A stretch of 39,256 nt of DNA from CAZNKU01 sp045654805 (GTDB lineage Bacteria; Bacillota; Clostridia; Monoglobales; Firm-18), in assembly GCA_045654805.1 (NCBI GenBank), contig JAZOOD010000004.1, forward strand, positions 1 through 39,256, given 5' to 3'. Positions 16,180 through 24,659 of this stretch are shown in pieces. The first letter of the stretch is position 1. Each line of letters begins with the position of its first letter. The notes beneath the pieces were generated by a model that was not told the origin of the DNA, did not search any database, and saw nothing but the letters and a program-made list of their open reading frames with translations. A program made the position numbers and the translations under genes.

Positions 16180-17208
16180 ATGATTGATTATCAAAAAGAG
16201 TTGGAAAACTGTAATTTTGTCAAAGCGGCATTAATGCTTTTGGTTGTGATGTATCATAGTATACTATTTTGGGGGGGAAGCTGGTTTACAGGTAATCCGG
16301 CAATGAGTTCAAATGTTCTTAGTTGGTTGGCAAAGTGGTTGAATTCATTTCACATATATGCTTTTGCATTAGTATCAGGCTATATATTCTATTACTTAAA
16401 GTATGAAATTTATAAATATAATTCCTTTCCTGTTTTTTTGAAAGGCAAATTCAAACGTCTTATTGTACCATACATTTTTATTACTATTGTATGGTTGATC
16501 CCTATCCGGACTATATTTTGGGGATTTGATATCAAGGTTATATTTAAAAACTATTTTTTAGGAATTTCACCTGAGCAACTTTGGTTTTTATTAATGTTGT
16601 TCTTTGTATTTGTTGTATCATTTCCATTATCTAAGCTTTGGAAGTCGAATGAAGTTATAGGGATTATATCAATTTTGATAATGTACGGCATTGGATTTGT
16701 GGGGAATTTACTCCTGCCCAATATTTTTATGATTTTCAGTGCATTTCAATATGTTCTGTATTTTTGGCTTGGGTTTAAAATAAGACAGTATAGTAATAGT
16801 GATAATGCATTTATAAAATTTACAAGAAAAATACATCCTGTCTGGTATTTTGCCTTACATATGGTAATCTTTTTGATATATAACCTTTCTATTACAAATA
16901 GTATTATAGCTGTATTGTGTAAGCCTGTTTTACATATTTTTGGCGCTATAATGGCCTTTGCTTGTTTACAACGAATAGCAAATAATAAATACATTAACAA
17001 ATCACTTAATTTTTTTAAAAAGCGGAGTATGACTATATATATGTTACATCAACAGGTTATATATTTCATCCTATCTGCGTTTAACGGTATGATAAATCCG
17101 TATCTTCATGGTATTTTGAACTTCGTTTTTTCTTTGTTTGTATCTATAGTTATTGCTGATATATTGATGAAATTTAAATATACACGGTTTTTAATAGGTG
17201 AAAAATAA
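16180..17208 (+). CDS. Acyltransferase family 3 membrane protein
   Basis: This 342-residue protein has about ten hydrophobic helices and the family's N-terminal pattern NCNFVKAALMLLVVMYHS, where the His in YHS is the conserved catalytic candidate. Acyltransferase-3 proteins (PF01757) move acetyl or other acyl groups from the cytosol to exported polysaccharide. ATG 16180 is preceded by TTGGAGAG. It lies 17 bases after the kinase and 20 before the nucleotidyltransferase. It probably O-acetylates the polymer; the position modified is unknown. Confidence 0.85.
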   Translation: MIDYQKELENCNFVKAALMLLVVMYHSILFWGGSWFTGNPAMSSNVLSWLAKWLNSFHIYAFALVSGYIFYYLKYEIYKYNSFPVFLKGKFKRLIVPYIFITIVWLIPIRTIFWGFDIKVIFKNYFLGISPEQLWFLLMLFFVFVVSFPLSKLWKSNEVIGIISILIMYGIGFVGNLLLPNIFMIFSAFQYVLYFWLGFKIRQYSNSDNAFIKFTRKIHPVWYFALHMVIFLIYNLSITNSIIAVLCKPVLHIFGAIMAFACLQRIANNKYINKSLNFFKKRSMTIYMLHQQVIYFILSAFNGMINPYLHGILNFVFSLFVSIVIADILMKFKYTRFLIGEK

Positions 17209-17228
17209 ATAATAAAGGGAGAAGATAT

Positions 17229-17966
17229 ATGATTTGCTTAATATTGGCTGCAGGATATGCCACAAGATTATATCCGTTAACTGAAAATTTCCCAAAACCT
17301 CTTTTGAAGGTAGGGGAAAAGACAATACTTGACCATCTTACCGATGACATTAATGCAGGGGGGGAGGTTAGCGAATTTGTTGTTATTTCAAACCATAAAT
17401 TTGCACAACACTTTGAAGACTGGGCAAGGACAAAGCCATATAAAATAACTGTGGTAGATGACGGTACAAGCACTAATGAAACCCGTCTTGGTGCGGTAAT
17501 GGATATTAAATTTGCAATTGATAAGCTTTCGCTTTCTGACGATATGCTTATAATTGCGGGAGATAATATACTTGATTTTTCTCTCAATAGATTTATTGAC
17601 TATGCAGAAGATAAGAAATCAAGCTGTGTAATGAGGTATTTTGAGGGAGAAGAAAAGAAACTGCAAAAATGCGGTGTTTTGGAACTTAATGATGAAGATT
17701 TGATTTTAAGTATGGAAGAAAAACCTGAAAAGCCAAAATCAAACTGGTGCTGTCCTCCGTTTTATATTTATAAAAAGGATGATATCGCAAGAATAGATGA
17801 AGCAATAAACGACGGTTGCGGTGTAGATGCTCCGGGCAGCCTTGTTTCGTGGATGTGCAAGAAATCTGAAGTTTATGCCTTTGAAATGCCAGGCTCAAGA
17901 TATGATATCGGAAATCTTGAGAGTTATGAAAAAGTACAAAAAGAATATAAGGGAATAACCAGATGA
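17229..17966 (+). CDS. Sugar-1-phosphate nucleotidyltransferase (RmlA/GalU-like)
   Basis: This 245-residue protein starts with the nucleotidyltransferase signature LAAGYATRLYPLTENFPKPL (about 5-24). AGDNILD (about 119) fits the metal-binding Asp motif and MEEKPEKPKS the sugar-phosphate loop. It joins a sugar-1-phosphate with an NTP to make a nucleotide sugar and pyrophosphate. It is single-domain, without the C-terminal extension of larger homologues. With the galacturonokinase-like enzyme upstream and the UDP-glucuronate 4-epimerase downstream, UDP-GalA is the expected product; UTP rather than dTTP use is inferred. It overlaps the next gene by ATGA. Confidence 0.85.
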   Translation: MICLILAAGYATRLYPLTENFPKPLLKVGEKTILDHLTDDINAGGEVSEFVVISNHKFAQHFEDWARTKPYKITVVDDGTSTNETRLGAVMDIKFAIDKLSLSDDMLIIAGDNILDFSLNRFIDYAEDKKSSCVMRYFEGEEKKLQKCGVLELNDEDLILSMEEKPEKPKSNWCCPPFYIYKKDDIARIDEAINDGCGVDAPGSLVSWMCKKSEVYAFEMPGSRYDIGNLESYEKVQKEYKGITR

Positions 17967-18454
17967 TTATTAACTTAAATAATAAAAACAGATTGAATAT
18001 CTGTATAGCGGTTTTTACTGTAATATCACTACTAATTACAAGCTATATATTCTATAATTCCTGTCAGAAGGCTAATGATTCACACGAAAGAAGTGACAAG
18101 GTTGTTGAAAAAATCCAACCTGTTATTGACCCTCAGGGGAAAATGGATAAAGAGGATTTGAGCGAATACACAAGGAAAGCGGCACACTTTACGGAATTTG
18201 CAATGTTGGGGATAAGCATAGGCATTGTGTTTTTGTGCATTTTTGCAAAAACAAAACGCAAATTTATAAGCTTACCGCTGTTTTTGTCAATGTCTGTAGG
18301 TGTAACTGATGAATTTATCCAGAGCTTTAATGACAGAACAAGCTGCCTTAAAGATGTGTTAATTGATTTTTCGGGAGCTTGCGCAGGTTTATTACTGGTT
18401 GTTATTTTAGTATTTATTTTTAGCATAATAAGAAAGAGGAAGATAAAATGTTAA
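17963..18454 (+). CDS. VanZ-like family membrane protein
   Basis: This 163-residue protein has an N-terminal hydrophobic helix (about 13-30), an extracytoplasmic stretch, then three more helices. The RKAAHFTEFAMLG block and the TDEFIQSFNDRTSCLKDVLID block, with its DEFxQ and D..D residues, are diagnostic of VanZ-like proteins (PF04892). VanZ gives low-level teicoplanin resistance by an unknown route. Relatives are common in Gram-positive envelope loci. It is translationally coupled on both sides (4-base and 7-base overlaps). Confidence 0.85.
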   Translation: MIINLNNKNRLNICIAVFTVISLLITSYIFYNSCQKANDSHERSDKVVEKIQPVIDPQGKMDKEDLSEYTRKAAHFTEFAMLGISIGIVFLCIFAKTKRKFISLPLFLSMSVGVTDEFIQSFNDRTSCLKDVLIDFSGACAGLLLVVILVFIFSIIRKRKIKC

Positions 18455-19536
18455 CACCAAATGTTGATTTGAACAATAAAACAATACTTGTTACGGGTGC
18501 TGCAGGCTTTGTGGGAGCAAACCTTGTAATGGAGCTTTTAAATTCATATAATTCCGTAAATATAATAGGAATTGACAATATGAATGACTATTATGATGTG
18601 TCTTTAAAATGTTACAGACTTGACGAAATAGAAAAGCTTGTTTCAACTAAACCTGACAGCAATTGGACAATGATATATGGTAGTATTTCTGACAGAGACC
18701 TTATTGACAGTGTATTTGAAGATTATAAGCCTGCTGTTGTAGTTAATTTGGCTGCACAGGCGGGGGTAAGATATTCTATTACCAACCCTGATGTGTATAT
18801 AGAATCTAATCTTATAGGCTTTTATAACATACTTGAAGCTTGTAGAAATAACCCTGTTGAGCATCTTGTATATGCATCAAGTTCATCTGTTTATGGTTCC
18901 AACAAAAAGGTGCCTTATTCAACAGATGACAAGGTGGATAACCCTGTATCATTATATGCTGCAACCAAAAAAACAAACGAGCTTTTAGCTCATTCGTATT
19001 CAAAGCTGTATAATATTCCGTCAACGGGTTTAAGATTTTTTACTGTTTACGGTCCTGCAGGCAGACCAGATATGGCGTACTTTGGCTTTACAAATAAGCT
19101 TTTAAATGGTGAAACAATAAAGATATTTAACTTTGGTAACTGCAAACGTGACTTTACATTTGTAGATGATATTGTTGAGGGTGTAAAGAGAGTTATGGAA
19201 TGTGCTCCTGAAAAGGTGGATGGGGAGGATGGTCTGCCGTTACCACCATATAGAGTTTACAATATAGGCAACAGCAGTCCTGAAAATCTTTTGGACTTTG
19301 TTGATATTTTGCAGCAGGAGCTTATCCGTGCAGGGGTTTTACCTGAAGATTATGATTTTGAGGCACATAAGGAGCTTGTGCCAATGCAACCGGGTGATGT
19401 ACCTGTTACTTATGCGGACACTTCTGCTTTGGAGCGTGATTTTGGGTTTAAACCTTCCACATCACTTCGGGAAGGTTTGCGTAAATTTGCAGAGTGGTAT
19501 AAAAAATATTACATTGAAAGAGAGCGCAATAAATGA
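18448..19536 (+). CDS. UDP-glucuronate 4-epimerase
   Basis: This 362-residue extended SDR interconverts UDP-GlcA and UDP-GalA. It has VTGAAGFVGANL (about 12-23), the MNDYYDVSLK region, QAGVRYSITNP, SSSSVYG and YAATKK (YxxxK). The AGVRYSI segment and NDYYD region are typical of UDP-glucuronate 4-epimerases (CapI/GAE type) rather than GalE. Overlaps of 7 bases with the VanZ-like gene and 4 bases with the acetyltransferase show it is in the same transcript. It gives the cell both uronate donors from either starting sugar. Confidence 0.9.
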   Translation: MLTPNVDLNNKTILVTGAAGFVGANLVMELLNSYNSVNIIGIDNMNDYYDVSLKCYRLDEIEKLVSTKPDSNWTMIYGSISDRDLIDSVFEDYKPAVVVNLAAQAGVRYSITNPDVYIESNLIGFYNILEACRNNPVEHLVYASSSSVYGSNKKVPYSTDDKVDNPVSLYAATKKTNELLAHSYSKLYNIPSTGLRFFTVYGPAGRPDMAYFGFTNKLLNGETIKIFNFGNCKRDFTFVDDIVEGVKRVMECAPEKVDGEDGLPLPPYRVYNIGNSSPENLLDFVDILQQELIRAGVLPEDYDFEAHKELVPMQPGDVPVTYADTSALERDFGFKPSTSLREGLRKFAEWYKKYYIERERNK

Positions 19537-20069
19537 AATTAAAAAAGATTTTTAAAAAGATTTTTAAAAAGTGTAAACAGGTTATAAAAGGTTCACTTAA
19601 ATCTGCTATTGACGATGGTTTGATTTGTGGTAAGAGTGTTACGGTTATGAAAGGTGCTAATTTTGGCTCTGAACCCTATTTAATTACTTTGAAGGATAAT
19701 GTAAGAATTTCTTTTAATGTCACTTTTATAACCCATGATGGCGGTAATTGGGCATTCAGAAATGAGGATGCTTATAGAGATATAAATCATTTTGGTAAAA
19801 TTGTTGTTGATGAATATACATTTATAGGAGCAGGAGCAACTATTATGCCGGGCGTACATATTGGAAAGCATTGTGTCATAGGAGTTGGATCGGTGGTAAC
19901 TAAAAATATTCCTGACAATTCAGTGGTTGTGGGAATTCCGGCACGCGTAATCTCAAACACATATGATTATGCGGAGAAAATGAAAAATCGTATGCCTAAG
20001 GATTGGGATGTCAAGAAATTCAAAAGTAATAAAAAGCAATATTTGATAGATATAATCGAAAATCCTTAA
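19533..20069 (+). CDS. Hexapeptide-repeat acyltransferase (WcaF/maltose-acetyltransferase-like)
   Basis: This 178-residue protein has a very basic N-terminus (MKLKKIFKKIFKKCKQVIK), a likely membrane-contacting helix. A left-handed beta-helix follows from about residue 35. Key segments are NVTFITHDGG, with the catalytic His, and VHIGKHCVIGVGSVVTKNIPDNSVVVGIPARVI, the typical last coils of sugar O-acetyltransferases. The start overlaps the epimerase stop by ATGA. It probably acetylates a nucleotide sugar or lipid-linked sugar. Confidence 0.87.
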   Translation: MKLKKIFKKIFKKCKQVIKGSLKSAIDDGLICGKSVTVMKGANFGSEPYLITLKDNVRISFNVTFITHDGGNWAFRNEDAYRDINHFGKIVVDEYTFIGAGATIMPGVHIGKHCVIGVGSVVTKNIPDNSVVVGIPARVISNTYDYAEKMKNRMPKDWDVKKFKSNKKQYLIDIIENP

Positions 20070-20134
20070 TTAATATATAGAGGAATTATAACATATAAAA
20101 AGTGTGGTGAGGAACAATCAATACAATAGAAAAT

Positions 20135-21292
20135 ATGCTGATTACTTTTTTGCGTGTCGGTATTTGCGGTGGTGAAATTGATGAAACAACAAAAAAGAAT
20201 CTGACAGAAGAAAACCTGATAGAACTTTATAAATTGGCAAAAAAGCATGATTTGGCACATATTGTTGCAGATGTTTTGTATAAAAAGAAGCTTATGCCGG
20301 ACTGTGCAATTACTACTGAATACAAAAACCATCTTATGGTGGCATTAATTCGCTATCAACAAATCACTTATGAATTGACAAGAATATGCGATTTGTTAGA
20401 AGAAAACAAAATTCCTCACATTCCGCTAAAAGGTGCGGTTATGCGTGAATATTATCCCGAACCGTGGCTTAGGACAAGCTGTGACATTGATATTCTTGTA
20501 AAAACAGAGGATATTGAGCAAGCAGAAAGATTATTTGTTGAGTATTTGAAATATACAAAGGAAAAGAGAGGTCCTCACGATATAAGCTTTTATTCTGAAG
20601 CCGAGGTACATATAGAGTTACACTTTGATTTGATAGAAAATCATAGTGGGAAAACAGAAAAATCACGAAGGTGGAATGCCTTTGAGCTGGAAAATGTATG
20701 GGATGTTTCTGTTCCCGCAGAGGACAAAAAGTATCAGTATGAAATGCCCGATGAGTTTTTTTACCTTTATCACATTGCACATATGGCAAAACACGTTGAA
20801 GAAGGTGGATGCGGAATAAGACCTTTTATAGATTCGTGGATACTCGATAATTGCTTGCAATATAATCCGGACAAAAGATTAAAAATGATAGAAAAATCAG
20901 AGTTATCAGCATTTATAAGTGCAGTTAAAGGTGTTTGTGAGGTATGGTTTGAGGGTAAAGAGCATAACAAAAATTCTAAAATGCTCGAGGAATATGTAAT
21001 TGGGTCCGGAGTTTATGGAAACCTTGAAAACAGGGTTAAATTCTATACCAGAGCAAAGGGCGGAAAAATGAAATATTTTATTCACAGAATGTTTCCTTCA
21101 TATAATATAATGAAATATCAATTTTCTATTCTTGAAAGGTATAGATGGTTGCTTCCGGTATGTTATATAATAAGAATCGTTAAATTTGCAGGGTCTAAAA
21201 AAGTCAACAGAGCATTGTCTGAGTTGGAAATTTCCGGTAATGCATGTGCTGAAGAGGGAGAAACCCTTTTTGACAGTTTGGGATTACAATAA
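20135..21292 (+). CDS. Family-5 nucleotidyltransferase (NTP_transf_5), unclear start
   Basis: The protein (385 residues from ATG 20135) matches the uncharacterised nucleotidyltransferase family PF14907. IPHIPLKGAVMREYYP and RTSCDIDILVK give the GD/D-x-D-type metal site, and EVHIELHFDLIE supplies another acidic strand. Such genes are common at the ends of polysaccharide loci, with unknown function. The start is odd. The only good ribosome site (GTGAGGA, 20106-20112) is 22 bases from the ATG, and the frame stays open back to 20111 with the codons for NTIEN and no ATG, GTG or TTG. A rare start codon such as ATC 20117 or ATA 20126 is possible. It is the last gene of the locus. Confidence 0.8.
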   Translation: MLITFLRVGICGGEIDETTKKNLTEENLIELYKLAKKHDLAHIVADVLYKKKLMPDCAITTEYKNHLMVALIRYQQITYELTRICDLLEENKIPHIPLKGAVMREYYPEPWLRTSCDIDILVKTEDIEQAERLFVEYLKYTKEKRGPHDISFYSEAEVHIELHFDLIENHSGKTEKSRRWNAFELENVWDVSVPAEDKKYQYEMPDEFFYLYHIAHMAKHVEEGGCGIRPFIDSWILDNCLQYNPDKRLKMIEKSELSAFISAVKGVCEVWFEGKEHNKNSKMLEEYVIGSGVYGNLENRVKFYTRAKGGKMKYFIHRMFPSYNIMKYQFSILERYRWLLPVCYIIRIVKFAGSKKVNRALSELEISGNACAEEGETLFDSLGLQ

Positions 21293-21306
21293 TTAAATAA
21301 ATGCTA

Positions 21307-21345
21307 AAATACAGGATATTCATATAGAGTGTCCTGTATTTTTTT
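21307..21345 (+). terminator. Terminator of the polysaccharide locus
   Basis: AATACAGGA (from 21308) pairs with TCCTGTATT (to 21340) around a 15-base loop and is followed by TTTTT. It is a canonical intrinsic terminator placed just before the promoter of the next gene. Confidence 0.88.
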
Positions 21346-21372
21346 GCCAACATTTTCGTGTTTTTATATGAT
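21344..21372 (+). promoter_or_regulatory. Promoter of the first tail-fibre-like gene
   Basis: TTGCCA (21344-21349), a 17-base spacer and TATGAT (21367-21372). The spacer contains CGTGTTTT, which is also present at the same place in the promoter at 22910. Transcription should start near 21379. Confidence 0.7.
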
Positions 21373-21382
21373 AAAATCTTAA

Positions 21383-21394
21383 TGTATCGATACA
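21383..21394. promoter_or_regulatory. Operator candidate TGTATCGATACA, copy 1
   Basis: A perfect 12-bp palindrome 10 bases after the -10, so just past the predicted transcription start. An identical copy sits at the same distance in the promoter at 22910. The central CG and two-fold symmetry fit a LacI-type or similar dimeric repressor, but no regulator is encoded next to it. Confidence 0.65.
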
Positions 21395-21417
21395 AATACA
21401 TTGAAAGGAGGTTAAAT

Positions 21418-22884
21418 ATGATGGTTAGCAGATATAACGTTTTACCTAGCTATAAGTACATTGATAGTGAATCAGTGAGCCCTGTGATTGAAAAAAGTGC
21501 AGGCAAGCCTTTAAGAGATTATAAGATATACGGCAACAGTTATCAAAAAAAATATGGTGGAAAAAATTTGTTTAACGGATTTGAGCTGGATTTCATTAAC
21601 GTAAATAACAGATGTTCTACAGAAGTTTTAGAGGGCGGGATATTAAGATTGACTAATGTAAGGGTCTCTCAATATACTTGTGCAACATGTTATTTGCCGT
21701 ATTCTGTTTCGTATTTTGCCGGAAAAAGTATAACTTTATCCTTTAAAACAAATTGTTCAAATGAGGATTTATATGCCGGCGTATTAGTGACTTTTGAAAC
21801 TGCAGCGGGTACTTTAAAGACAAATATCAAAGAAAAATTTGCATACGGGTCTTCTGAACTTTCAATCACAATACAAATTACAGAAGAGCTTGTACAAACA
21901 TATGAAAAAATAAAGTTGAGTTTTTATACTAATGCAAGCAGTTCGGCAATAGGTAAAGTTGGTGATTATGTTGATTTTTCAAATATTCAGCTTGAAATAA
22001 GTGATAGCGCTACGGAATATGAGGAATACATCCCTACACCAAGTTCAGATTATCCTCAGATTATTGAATGTGTTGGGGACAGGACAAAAAACTTATTTGA
22101 TGTGAATAAATTTGTTGAATTAATAAAAGCTTATGATAGTACAGCACTAGAAACTGTTATAGATGGTAGGAGATGCATAAGTTTTAGAAATGACAGACTT
22201 TATCATAAGGACTTTTCAGGAGTTGTTGATTTTCAAAACGACAGGCAATACATATGGAGTATGGAAATAAAACACCAAGAAAATCTTTATGGTGGTGATA
22301 ATGATGGAAGTATTTACTTCGGTTGGATTTATGATAACGAAACATATGATACAGTTAATGTGGCGCAGGGATCAAATAGGGGAACAAGAAAACTTATCAA
22401 TAATAGCTATATTACTTTTACAAGGGTAACAAAACTAATATCTGTTGCAGGCAGAAATGTGTCGCAAATAGGTTTTTCATATGGTTATCATGCAAGATGG
22501 CTTATTGATTTGGATAGTATACAGATTGAGGAGGGGATAGTATCAACTGAATATGAACCATATGGTAAATACAAGGTGCCTGTTTCTGTACATACTGATG
22601 ATGCCACAGATGTTACAACCATTTATCTTAATGAGCCATTGAGAAGAGTTGGCAAAACAGCGGACTATATTGATTTTAAAAATCAAAAAATTGTACGGAA
22701 TGTATATGTGTTGGATGAAACAGGGACAATGCCCATAGAAGAAAGCTATGGAATTTTAAATGTACCGTTGGAAGAACATATACAGTTACCTATTATAGGA
22801 ACAGATATGCGTACCAATGGGGTTAATGTGAATACAAAAATCAAACCGTATAACGTATTGATACAATATTACAGGAAGGGGTGA
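21418..22884 (+). CDS. Phage tail-fibre/receptor-binding-like protein
   Basis: This 488-residue protein starts at ATG 21418, 6 bases after AAAGGAGG. It has no signal peptide or membrane helix. It contains two copies of a module that starts with a KNLF(N/D) motif and ends IQ(L/I)E.....TEYE.Y (about residues 52-206 and 227-400). That pattern is typical of carbohydrate-binding jelly-roll domains in Firmicute phage minor structural proteins. No other tail, capsid or lysis genes are next to it. Possible roles are an adhesin for a tailocin or contractile injection device encoded elsewhere, or a phage remnant. The function is not known. Confidence 0.65.
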   Translation: MMVSRYNVLPSYKYIDSESVSPVIEKSAGKPLRDYKIYGNSYQKKYGGKNLFNGFELDFINVNNRCSTEVLEGGILRLTNVRVSQYTCATCYLPYSVSYFAGKSITLSFKTNCSNEDLYAGVLVTFETAAGTLKTNIKEKFAYGSSELSITIQITEELVQTYEKIKLSFYTNASSSAIGKVGDYVDFSNIQLEISDSATEYEEYIPTPSSDYPQIIECVGDRTKNLFDVNKFVELIKAYDSTALETVIDGRRCISFRNDRLYHKDFSGVVDFQNDRQYIWSMEIKHQENLYGGDNDGSIYFGWIYDNETYDTVNVAQGSNRGTRKLINNSYITFTRVTKLISVAGRNVSQIGFSYGYHARWLIDLDSIQIEEGIVSTEYEPYGKYKVPVSVHTDDATDVTTIYLNEPLRRVGKTADYIDFKNQKIVRNVYVLDETGTMPIEESYGILNVPLEEHIQLPIIGTDMRTNGVNVNTKIKPYNVLIQYYRKG

Positions 22885-22909
22885 TTATATTTAAATTTTT
22901 AAATAAAAT

Positions 22910-22938
22910 TTGCCAATAATTACGTGTTTTAATATGTT
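22910..22938 (+). promoter_or_regulatory. Promoter of the collagen-like tail gene
   Basis: TTGCCA (22910-22915), a 17-base spacer and TATGTT (22933-22938). It matches the promoter at 21344 in -35, spacer length, the internal CGTGTTTT and the distance to the palindrome. Confidence 0.7.
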
Positions 22939-22948
22939 AAAATTACTT

Positions 22949-22960
22949 TGTATCGATACA
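22949..22960. promoter_or_regulatory. Operator candidate TGTATCGATACA, copy 2
   Basis: Identical to the palindrome at 21383-21394 and at the same 10-base distance from the -10. The surrounding leader is less conserved until the AAAGGAG ribosome site, so the palindrome is likely kept by selection. Confidence 0.65.
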
Positions 22961-22986
22961 CAAAAAATATTGAAAGGAGTTTTATA

Positions 22987-24258
22987 ATGAAATATGTAAC
23001 GGTCAAATATGACGAACACGGCAGGTTGATTGATGTCAAAAGTGAATCAATGTTCTTTGAACAGGAAAACAATTCATTGTACATAAGCGCACTTATATCT
23101 ACAGACAAAAAGGTTAGGGCATATATAAAATCCGAAAATGATAATTCACTAGTAACGGATGAAATTATCCCGACAGAGAATTTATATGGCCTCACACTTG
23201 GAAGTGAGTATATGGCTAAGGGAACAACATACATTGGCTTTGAACTTTATGATGATACAGGGTATACAGAAAGGCTGGAGCCTGTAAAACTATATATTGA
23301 CAGCTTTGTTTCTTTAGGAAGCGGAAAAAGCGATAATGTATACGTTGTTACTATGGATATCGGAGAGGTTAAAACGTTAAATTACGGCGAAGAAGCATCT
23401 GTTGAAAATGTTGGTACAAAGAAGGATATGATTTTAAATTTCGGTATCCCAAGAGGGCCTCAAGGCATACAGGGTGTGCAGGGACCTCAGGGGGAAAAGG
23501 GAGAGGCATTTAAATATGATGATTTTACTGAGGAACAGTTGGATGCTTTAAGAGGTCCGCAGGGTATTCGGGGAGAAAAAGGCCCCTCAGGTTATACACC
23601 TGTAAAGGGTATTGACTATTTCAGTTTTGACGGATATTATGAGTTTTCGGATGATGTCGGAATAGATATAAAGGATACTGCATACCTTGATGATATAACG
23701 GAAAATGGTATGTATTTAATTAAATTATATTCTACTGATGAACAGTCGTATTATATACTGGTTGTTAATTATAGTTATGATTACAAAAATCAGAGTCTAA
23801 TCTCTTTTGAGGATTTTAGTAATTTTCATTGCAGAATGATTGAAAATGGTGCAGATGAATGGGAAGAATGGCAAACAATAAACTTGAATAGTATCAAAAG
23901 CAAGGTTGGTACTTTATCGCAGTATGCTAAATTGCCGTATTTGAGTCAGAACATAACTGCTGACACTTTGGTTTTAAATCATAATCGGGAAACAAGACTG
24001 GGAGAGATTGCAACACTTGTACTTTCAATGCCTACTGCTATTGATGAAAGATATGAAAGTTATTTTACCTTCATATCAGGAAACATGCCAACTACACTTA
24101 TATACAGTTCTACACCCATAAGGTGGAGCGGGGATGACGTTTCTTATGACGGTATATTTATTCCCGAAGCCAATAAAATGTACGAAGTTGCAGTAAAGTA
24201 TTTGGGTAATGATACAGATGGTAGTCAGATTATAAGCGCAAGAGTAGGCGTTGTATAG
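22987..24258 (+). CDS. Phage-tail-like protein with collagen-like GXY segments
   Basis: This 423-residue protein starts at ATG 22987 behind AAAGGAG. The N-terminal part (about 1-120) looks like a beta-sandwich anchoring domain of the baseplate-upper-protein type. Two collagen-like stretches follow: GPQGIQGVQGPQGEKGEA and GPQGIRGEKGPSG, split by a short FTEEQLDAL segment. VKGIDYF then leads into a beta-rich C-terminal half. This order is common in Firmicute phage tail and neck fibres, where the GXY part forms a trimeric stalk. It has no signal peptide. It is unlikely to be a cell-wall protein, since no anchor is present. Confidence 0.7.
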   Translation: MKYVTVKYDEHGRLIDVKSESMFFEQENNSLYISALISTDKKVRAYIKSENDNSLVTDEIIPTENLYGLTLGSEYMAKGTTYIGFELYDDTGYTERLEPVKLYIDSFVSLGSGKSDNVYVVTMDIGEVKTLNYGEEASVENVGTKKDMILNFGIPRGPQGIQGVQGPQGEKGEAFKYDDFTEEQLDALRGPQGIRGEKGPSGYTPVKGIDYFSFDGYYEFSDDVGIDIKDTAYLDDITENGMYLIKLYSTDEQSYYILVVNYSYDYKNQSLISFEDFSNFHCRMIENGADEWEEWQTINLNSIKSKVGTLSQYAKLPYLSQNITADTLVLNHNRETRLGEIATLVLSMPTAIDERYESYFTFISGNMPTTLIYSSTPIRWSGDDVSYDGIFIPEANKMYEVAVKYLGNDTDGSQIISARVGVV

Positions 24259-24296
24259 GCGTAACAGAAATATATAATAAGAAAGGAGAATTTTGA

Positions 24297-24539
24297 ATGC
24301 TGGGGAAATTAATTGACGGAAAGCTGATTATTCCGGATGAAATGGAAAAAAAGAAAATAGTTATAACCAATCCTACTGAGGAATGCTTAAAGTATAATCT
24401 TGGTTATAAAGATTTATTTATCGATGCAGAGCCTCAATACGACGAATTTACGCAGTATCTTCACCCTGTGTATGAAGAAACTGCTACAGAAATTTTCCAT
24501 CATTGGGAAGTAAAAGAACTTACTGATACGATAGAATAA
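24297..24539 (+). CDS. Small phage-tail-module protein
   Basis: This 80-residue acidic protein begins MLGKLIDGKLIIPDE and has the sequence pattern DAEPQYDEFTQYLHPVYEET...HHWEV. Proteins of this layout usually lie just after tail-fibre genes and before holins in Firmicute phages; their role is unknown. AAAGGAG is 8 bases upstream. It lies 38 bases after the collagen-like gene and probably shares its transcript. It supports a phage-tail origin for the module. Confidence 0.6.
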   Translation: MLGKLIDGKLIIPDEMEKKKIVITNPTEECLKYNLGYKDLFIDAEPQYDEFTQYLHPVYEETATEIFHHWEVKELTDTIE

Positions 24540-24547
24540 ATTTAAAA

Positions 24548-24577
24548 AATACACTTGGCTATACTGTCAAGTGTATT
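24548..24577 (+). terminator. Terminator after the tail-like module
   Basis: ATACACTTG pairs with CAAGTGTAT around a 10-base loop, followed by TTTCGTTATTTT. It is a good intrinsic terminator on the plus strand. Confidence 0.8.
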
Positions 24578-24659
24578 TTCGTTATTTTGAAATCTGTAAG
24601 ATTCCGCAGTATCCGTAAAAAATTGTAATTATTTAACGGAAAAATTATTATTTAAAATG

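Noticed and set aside
21383..21394. TGTATCGATACA as a CcpA catabolite (cre) site
   Set aside because: It shares the TG...CG...CA frame but is only 12 bp and perfectly symmetric without the usual cre flanks, and the genes are not carbon-use genes. A separate LacI-type or other dimeric regulator is as likely.
21358..21417. Upstream start for the tail-fibre-like gene, adding 20 residues
   Set aside because: The added codons cover the promoter -10, the palindrome and the ribosome site; a start inside the promoter is not plausible.
23455..23605. Collagen-like GXY region as evidence of a cell-surface collagen-like adhesin
   Set aside because: There is no signal peptide, LPXTG or other anchor, and the flanking domains fit phage tail fibres better.
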